NCBI GenBank assembly: GCA_030426865.1
Contig: JAUHXN010000018.1
Location: forward strand, 1-20,126
Source of the DNA: a bacterium
Lineage (GTDB): Bacteria > Bacteroidota > Ignavibacteria > Kapaibacteriales > UBA2268
Reading direction: 5' to 3'
Length of the DNA stretch: 20,126 nt
Positions 16,001 to 20,126 of this stretch are shown here, piece after piece. The position numbers and the translations under genes are program-made. Under the pieces are notes generated by a model. It did no database searches, was not told the origin of the DNA, and worked only from the letters and a program-made list of their open reading frames with translations. Within the stretch, counting starts at the first letter, position 1, and every line of letters begins with the position of its first letter.

Positions 16001-16988
16001 TCAAATTTCTAAATATATGAATTGGGCAATTTCTTTTATCATTATCTAAGCATTTACCATCACAAGCTTTAGCGTAAACTCTAGGTACTGCATTAGGGTT
16101 TATTTCTACTATTTCTTTTGCAATTTTCTTTTCTAGTTGATCCTTGTATTCCATACTTTCGTCGTAAGGAAGAATTATATCTAATTCTATAAATATATCT
16201 TTTCCAGATTGTCGAGTATGTATAGCTTTAAATTCGCAAATATTAGTATGATTTTTTGTTACAACACTTAAAAATTTCATTTGAACTTCATCTGGAATCG
16301 TTCTGTCTAAGAGTTGATTAAGTGCATCTCTCGATCCTTTTAAAGGTACTACTAAAGCAAACATAGTTAATACTATAGCAACACCTGAATCAACCATTAG
16401 ACCAATATACCTAAAACCAAAGCTCTGTAACCCTAGACCTACGAGTAGGTTTATAAGTACGAAAAGTTCTATATAACTATCATATTTCCATAAATTAGCG
16501 TCGTACTCTAGAATTGGCATACCAAACTTTTTAGATGATTTTTTTTGGATACGATATACCAATCTCATCAATAAATACGATACAGAAGAAAAAATCATCA
16601 AAATAAAATAATTACTATCGCCAACATTAGTTTTACCAAAATTAGAAATAGCTTCAATACTAGTATATCCTAATACAAGTAGTAATAAAAGTGAAGAACC
16701 TAGAATAGATATACTTTCATATTTTCCGTATCCATAATTGAAAATATAATCGGGGTTTCTTACACTCATATTAACTGCATTTACAAACAGAAATGAGTTA
16801 AGTATATCCAGAGCAGAGATTATACCATTAGTTTTAACAGCTAAAGAATCTTCAACAATACCTAAAGTTATCCCAAATATAGAGATAAAAATAGTAAGAA
16901 TTAATGATATTCTTGTTGTAAAAACGGGGGAGTCAGTTCTAAACCAACTCTTTATCTTAGTATATAAATTAAATTGCTGCCTTTCCAT
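15993..16988 (-). CDS. Atypical cation diffusion facilitator (CDF) family transporter
   Basis: A 331-aa protein with the CDF plan: about six membrane helices (roughly 25-215) and a cytoplasmic ferredoxin-like domain (about 220-305). Family landmarks include the SLAVKTNGIISALD segment of helix 2 (48-61), GYGKYES (87-93) and LLDRTIPDE (226-234). CDF proteins normally export Zn, Fe, Mn or Co using HxxxD or DxxxD motifs in helices 2 and 5. Here these read I57xxxD61 and L166xxxD170, and GHGKxE is GYGKYE, so the canonical histidines are missing while the aspartates remain. The tail after 308 contains three Cys (309, 313, 321) and a His in the order CxxxCx7CPIH. It overlaps ruvB and lies 13 bases after tsaE. 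Substrate unknown; it may carry another ion or act as a sensor-like member. Confidence 0.85.
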   Translation of the reverse strand: MERQQFNLYTKIKSWFRTDSPVFTTRISLILTIFISIFGITLGIVEDSLAVKTNGIISALDILNSFLFVNAVNMSVRNPDYIFNYGYGKYESISILGSSLLLLLVLGYTSIEAISNFGKTNVGDSNYFILMIFSSVSYLLMRLVYRIQKKSSKKFGMPILEYDANLWKYDSYIELFVLINLLVGLGLQSFGFRYIGLMVDSGVAIVLTMFALVVPLKGSRDALNQLLDRTIPDEVQMKFLSVVTKNHTNICEFKAIHTRQSGKDIFIELDIILPYDESMEYKDQLEKKIAKEIVEINPNAVPRVYAKACDGKCLDNDKRNCPIHIFRNLNE

Positions 16989-17001
16989 TAGGCAAATATA
17001 A

Positions 17002-17463
17002 TTAATTAACTACTACTTCTGATTCAGAAATATAAATTTCTCTTATATTTTCAGAATCTTCATCAGGAATGATTTTTACGATGAATGCTGGTTTGGTAAG
17101 TTGAGTCTCTGCTTTTTCAGCCCATTCAATTAGTTTTATAGAGTTTTCTTCATACAAACACTCATCAAAACCAATCTCATTTAACTCTTTGTTTTGTTCT
17201 ATCCTATACAAATCAATATGATAAATAGGTACTTCATGATTTTTTATTTCCCCCAGATACTTATTCATAATAGTAAAAGTAGGGGAGGTAACTAAATCCT
17301 CAACATTGAAATATTCACATATACCTTTGATAAATTCTGTTTTACCAGAACCTAAATCACCATAAAGAAATACTATATCACCTAGGTTAAGTCTTTTTGC
17401 AAACTTACTTCCAAGTTCAATTGTTTCTTCTTCGCTATTCGTTGTATATTTTGTTTCAAGCAT
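17002..17463 (-). CDS. tsaE: tRNA threonylcarbamoyladenosine biosynthesis ATPase TsaE
   Basis: TsaE is the small ATPase that works with TsaB and TsaD to complete the t6A modification at A37 of ANN-decoding tRNAs. The 153-aa protein has a Walker A motif GDLGSGKT (35-42), the family motif SPTFTI (60-65), HIDLYR (82-87) and IEWAE (112-116), all in the expected order. Length is normal. The ATG at 17463 lies 37 bases after the porX stop, and the gene ends 13 bases before the CDF-type transporter, so it is in the middle of a likely operon. A porX-tsaE pair is found in many Bacteroidota; that comes from general knowledge and is not shown here. Confidence 0.96.
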   Translation of the reverse strand: MLETKYTTNSEEETIELGSKFAKRLNLGDIVFLYGDLGSGKTEFIKGICEYFNVEDLVTSPTFTIMNKYLGEIKNHEVPIYHIDLYRIEQNKELNEIGFDECLYEENSIKLIEWAEKAETQLTKPAFIVKIIPDEDSENIREIYISESEVVVN

Positions 17464-17500
17464 AACAACAAAACTAGCAAAGAATTTATTAAATAAAAAA

Positions 17501-19072
17501 TTATCTGCTTTTTAGTTTTATAACTGGAATTATCATTTCTTCCATTGAGATTCCGCCATGCTGAAAACTATCTCTATATTTATTCAAATAATGATGATAA
17601 TCAGTTGGATAAACGAAATAGTAATCCTCTTTAGCAATTATATTGTTTACTGTAATCCCACCTTTGGGTACTTTGATATCTTCAGGATTACTAATTTGCA
17701 TTGCTGTTTTAGGGTCAGCTTTAACATTTTTTCCAAATTTATATCTTAAAGATGTTGATGTATCTTTATCCCCTAATACTTTTACTCCTCTCAAACATCT
17801 AATCGATCCATGATCAGTAGTGATGATAATTTTAGCATCTTTAACATTTGAAAGTTGTTTCAACATTCCTAAAAAGCTAGAATGTTTGAACCAAGAGCTA
17901 GTTAAAGAACGATAAGCAGATTCATCAGGGGCAATCTCCTTCAATATAGCATAATCAGAACGTGAGTGTGCAATCATATCAACTGCATTAAGAACTATAG
18001 CAGTCAAATCGTTATTTGCAAACTTTAAAATATCTTTTTCAACTCTTTTCCCATAATCAGTATCAAATATTTTTATATAAACGGGATCATTTTTAAGTTT
18101 AATTCTTCTTCTTTGAAGCCAAGATTGCATTAATTCTTTTTCGAATTTATTTTGGGTATGTTCTTCACTATTTACTTCTACTTGCCAATATTGAGGATAA
18201 TATTTCTTGATATCGGAAGGAAATAGACCAGCAAATAGTGAGTTTCTACAATATGGTGTTGCTGTAGGTAATATTGAACAATAAAAATTTGTATCAAATG
18301 TATAATATTGTCTTAATACTTCCTCGAAAAGTAGCCATTGATCGTATCTCATACAATCTACGACAAAGAGAAAGGTTGGCCCGTCTTTTTCTACTTCTTC
18401 CCATAGATATGCATCAAGTATATCAGGAGAAAAAAGAGGTAAGTCTTCCTTTTCTTCGCTATTTATCCAATCAACATAATTTTCTTCAACAAATCTAGAG
18501 AAAGAAGTGTTAGAATCGCTCCATTGATTACTAAGAGTTTCTTTTAATCCTGAATCAGGGTGTTTATCTAATTCAAAAGACCATTTTACAAGCTTTTTAT
18601 ATATATCAACCCAATCATTCCACACCATAGGACCCATAAGCTGCCTACTTACTTCAGAAAATCCTTTCATATAGTCTTGAGTAAATTTTTCCGTTTCGAT
18701 TCGTTCAGTCTCTAAAAACTTCTTACATGCTAACAAAATTTGGGCTGGATTTACGGGCTTAGTTAAATAGTCATCAATTTTCAAACCTATGGCTTCTTCC
18801 ATAACGCTTTCTGCTTCATTTTTTGTCACCATAACAACAGCAGAGCCTGCATCTAATCTTTTAAGTTCTGGCAATGTATCTAATCCAGACATTCCAACCA
18901 TATTTTCATCTAAGAAGATCAAATCATAGTGCTTAGTTTTAACAAGTTCTATTGCGTCTTCACCATTAGTTGCTTTGTCTACATCATAACCTCTCTTTTC
19001 TAAAAGAATTATATGTGGTTTTAATACTTCTATTTCATCATCAATCCAGAGGATATTGCCTTTACTAGTCAT
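17501..19072 (-). CDS. porX: PorX: response regulator fused to PglZ/alkaline-phosphatase-like domain
   Basis: PorX controls the type IX secretion system in Porphyromonas gingivalis and relatives; its PglZ domain has been reported as a zinc-dependent phosphodiesterase acting on oligonucleotides. The 523-aa protein has a receiver (about 1-120) with acidic IDDE (10-13), Asp55 and Lys105 in LTKP, then a helical linker and the PglZ domain. The latter retains the alkaline-phosphatase-superfamily residues Asp239 in VVDCMRYD, Thr270 in LPTATPY, Asp365 and His369 in AVDMIAH, Asp420-His421 in TTDHGS and His505 in QHGG. I place the start at the ATG at 19072: it follows a GGAG by five bases (19078-19083), while the adjacent upstream TTG at 19075 would leave too little spacing. 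It heads the run with tsaE, the transporter and ruvB. No secretion-system structural genes are in the window. Confidence 0.93.
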   Translation of the reverse strand: MTSKGNILWIDDEIEVLKPHIILLEKRGYDVDKATNGEDAIELVKTKHYDLIFLDENMVGMSGLDTLPELKRLDAGSAVVMVTKNEAESVMEEAIGLKIDDYLTKPVNPAQILLACKKFLETERIETEKFTQDYMKGFSEVSRQLMGPMVWNDWVDIYKKLVKWSFELDKHPDSGLKETLSNQWSDSNTSFSRFVEENYVDWINSEEKEDLPLFSPDILDAYLWEEVEKDGPTFLFVVDCMRYDQWLLFEEVLRQYYTFDTNFYCSILPTATPYCRNSLFAGLFPSDIKKYYPQYWQVEVNSEEHTQNKFEKELMQSWLQRRRIKLKNDPVYIKIFDTDYGKRVEKDILKFANNDLTAIVLNAVDMIAHSRSDYAILKEIAPDESAYRSLTSSWFKHSSFLGMLKQLSNVKDAKIIITTDHGSIRCLRGVKVLGDKDTSTSLRYKFGKNVKADPKTAMQISNPEDIKVPKGGITVNNIIAKEDYYFVYPTDYHHYLNKYRDSFQHGGISMEEMIIPVIKLKSR

Positions 19073-19119
19073 CAAATCTCCAATTTTGCAAATGTATAAA
19101 CTTAAATTATACTTTATTT

Positions 19120-19149
19120 TTGTAACGTGTAACTTATCTTACGTATAAT
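19120..19149 (+). promoter_or_regulatory. Weak candidate promoter upstream of clpB
   Basis: In the 202-base gap between porX and clpB, TTGTAA (19120-19125) is followed 18 bases later by TATAAT (19144-19149), a sigma70-like pair that would give clpB a leader of roughly 120 bases. There is no CIRCE-type inverted repeat. Such AT-rich hexamers arise easily by chance, so this is a suggestion only. Confidence 0.25.
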
Positions 19150-19274
19150 TCACATAAATGCTACATTATTGAATAACTTTTTATAGTTAATTAGTTTCAA
19201 TAAATTATATTATTCAATTTAATCTTTATTTTTCCGTCTCTTATGATATAAATGAAAAAACAATATAGTTAAAT

Positions 19275-20126
19275 ATGAATTTTGATAATTATACAATTAA
19301 ATCACAAGAAGCTATAAATACAGCTACTCAAATAGCAAAAAGTTACAATAACCAAGCACTTGAACCAGGACATTTAATTGCAGCACTAGTGCAAGATAAT
19401 ATGAGTATTGTTTCGAGTATTATTTCGCGAATAACGACGAAACTAGATGTTATTAAGATTAAGATTAATAGTTTGATTGAAAAATATCCAAAAATAAGCA
19501 ATACGGAATCAGAGAATTATATATCTAATGATCTTAGAAAAGTGTTTTCTACATCAGAAAATGAAGCGAATATACTAAAGGACAAATTTATAAGTTCAGA
19601 ACATCTGTTGCTTGGGATAATAGAAAATAATAACTCGGTTGCTGAATTATTAAAAAGTAATGGAATAAATAAACAGGAAATATTGAATATAATGAAAGAT
19701 ATAAGAGGAACGCATTCAGCGTCTGATAAGAATGCAGAAGAAAAATATGATTCTTTGAATAAATATGGTAGAAATTTAAACATAGATGCTCAAAGAGGCA
19801 AAATAGATCCAGTAATAGGAAGAGATAGTGAGATTCGAAGAGTTTTACAAGTATTAGCTAGAAGAACTAAGAATAACCCATTACTTATTGGTGAACCCGG
19901 AGTTGGTAAAACAGCTATTGTTGAAGGTATAGCTCAAAGAATAGTTTCAGGAGATGTCCCTGATGGATTGAAAGATAAAACTCTTATATCACTTGATATG
20001 GGGACATTAGTTGCTGGAACCAGTTATAGAGGTCAGTTTGAGGAAAGATTAAAGGCAATTGTGAAAGAAGTTACAGAATCAAATGGTGAAATATTCTTAT
20101 TCATTGATGAAATACATACTTTAATA
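19275..20126 (+). CDS. clpB: ClpB disaggregase (N-terminal 284 residues, cut by right edge)
   Basis: ClpB is a hexameric AAA+ chaperone that, with the DnaK system, dissolves protein aggregates. From the ATG at 19275 the frame is open to the window edge. It shows the two Clp N-terminal repeats (about 5-145), the IDPVIGRDSEIRRVLQVLAR entry to the first ATPase domain (177-196), Walker A GEPGVGKT (206-213), the pore-loop region GTSYRGQFEERLK (248-260) and Walker B FLFIDEIH (274-281). The presence of the N domain, and no sign of the Cys-rich or McsA-type features, favours ClpB over ClpC, though the middle domain that would settle it lies outside the window. The full protein should be about 860 residues. 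It is divergent from porX. Confidence 0.93.
   Translation, partial: MNFDNYTIKSQEAINTATQIAKSYNNQALEPGHLIAALVQDNMSIVSSIISRITTKLDVIKIKINSLIEKYPKISNTESENYISNDLRKVFSTSENEANILKDKFISSEHLLLGIIENNNSVAELLKSNGINKQEILNIMKDIRGTHSASDKNAEEKYDSLNKYGRNLNIDAQRGKIDPVIGRDSEIRRVLQVLARRTKNNPLLIGEPGVGKTAIVEGIAQRIVSGDVPDGLKDKTLISLDMGTLVAGTSYRGQFEERLKAIVKEVTESNGEIFLFIDEIHTLI

Noticed and set aside
17501..19072. PglZ domain as a sign of a BREX phage-defence system
   Set aside because: The domain is fused to a receiver, the arrangement of PorX, and no BREX genes such as brxC, pglX or a methyltransferase are nearby.
19089..19096. TACATTTG as a minus-7 element for porX
   Set aside because: It matches TAnnTTTG, but a start about six bases downstream would fall within the GGAG ribosome binding site, and no minus-33 partner is visible.
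19073..19274. CIRCE-type heat-shock operator before clpB
   Set aside because: No TTAGCACTC-N9-GAGTGCTAA-like repeat is present in the gap.

Overview
The window is a compact, strongly AT-rich stretch of bacterial chromosome, almost all of it core or housekeeping genes with typical bacterial motifs. Several features point to the Bacteroidota/FCB group (Bacteroidetes, Ignavibacteria, Kapabacteria and relatives): a PorX-type response regulator fused to a PglZ phosphoesterase domain, a YfhO-family membrane protein, ribosomal protein S16 with a long Lys-rich then acidic tail, few strong Shine-Dalgarno sequences, and one candidate TTG/TAnnTTTG promoter. Genus-level placement is not possible by reading. 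There are no insertion sequences, phage genes, CRISPR arrays or tRNAs.

Layout. Positions 2-2202 (minus): a yqeY-like gene and a 5' portion of mutS2 that runs off the left edge, joined by a TAATG stop/start. 2373-6507 (plus): a YfhO-like multi-membrane protein overlapping a TPR-sensor histidine kinase; this unit ends at a bidirectional intrinsic terminator (6529-6556). 6581-8415 (minus): ffh then rpsP, the protein core of signal recognition particle and ribosomal protein S16. 8516-8677 (plus): a possible 53-aa two-helix membrane protein. 8667-10118 (minus): the replicative helicase dnaB. 10240-11340 (plus): a cytoplasmic receiver-kinase protein, convergent with a predicted outer-membrane barrel gene (11337-12059, minus). 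12170-14986 (plus): Nif3-like protein, C4 zinc-ribbon coiled-coil protein, the RNase P RNA (rnpB), a stand-alone Hpt phosphotransfer protein, and an exported TolB-N/FlgO-like protein. 14978-19072 (minus): porX, tsaE, an atypical CDF-family transporter and ruvB, tightly packed as a likely operon. 19275 to the right edge (plus): the N-terminal part of clpB.

How the genes relate. Most encode separate housekeeping functions: replication and repair (dnaB, ruvB, mutS2), protein targeting and translation (ffh, rpsP, tsaE, rnpB) and protein quality control (clpB). Overlaid on these are four phosphorelay-type proteins (TPR kinase, receiver-kinase, Hpt, PorX) that together could form signalling pathways, though adjacency alone does not prove they talk to one another. 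The most unusual protein is the CDF-family transporter, which lacks the family's usual histidine ligands and carries a C-terminal cysteine cluster. I did not find a clearly new defence or mobile system; the interesting signals are unusual variants and conserved-looking neighbourhoods.
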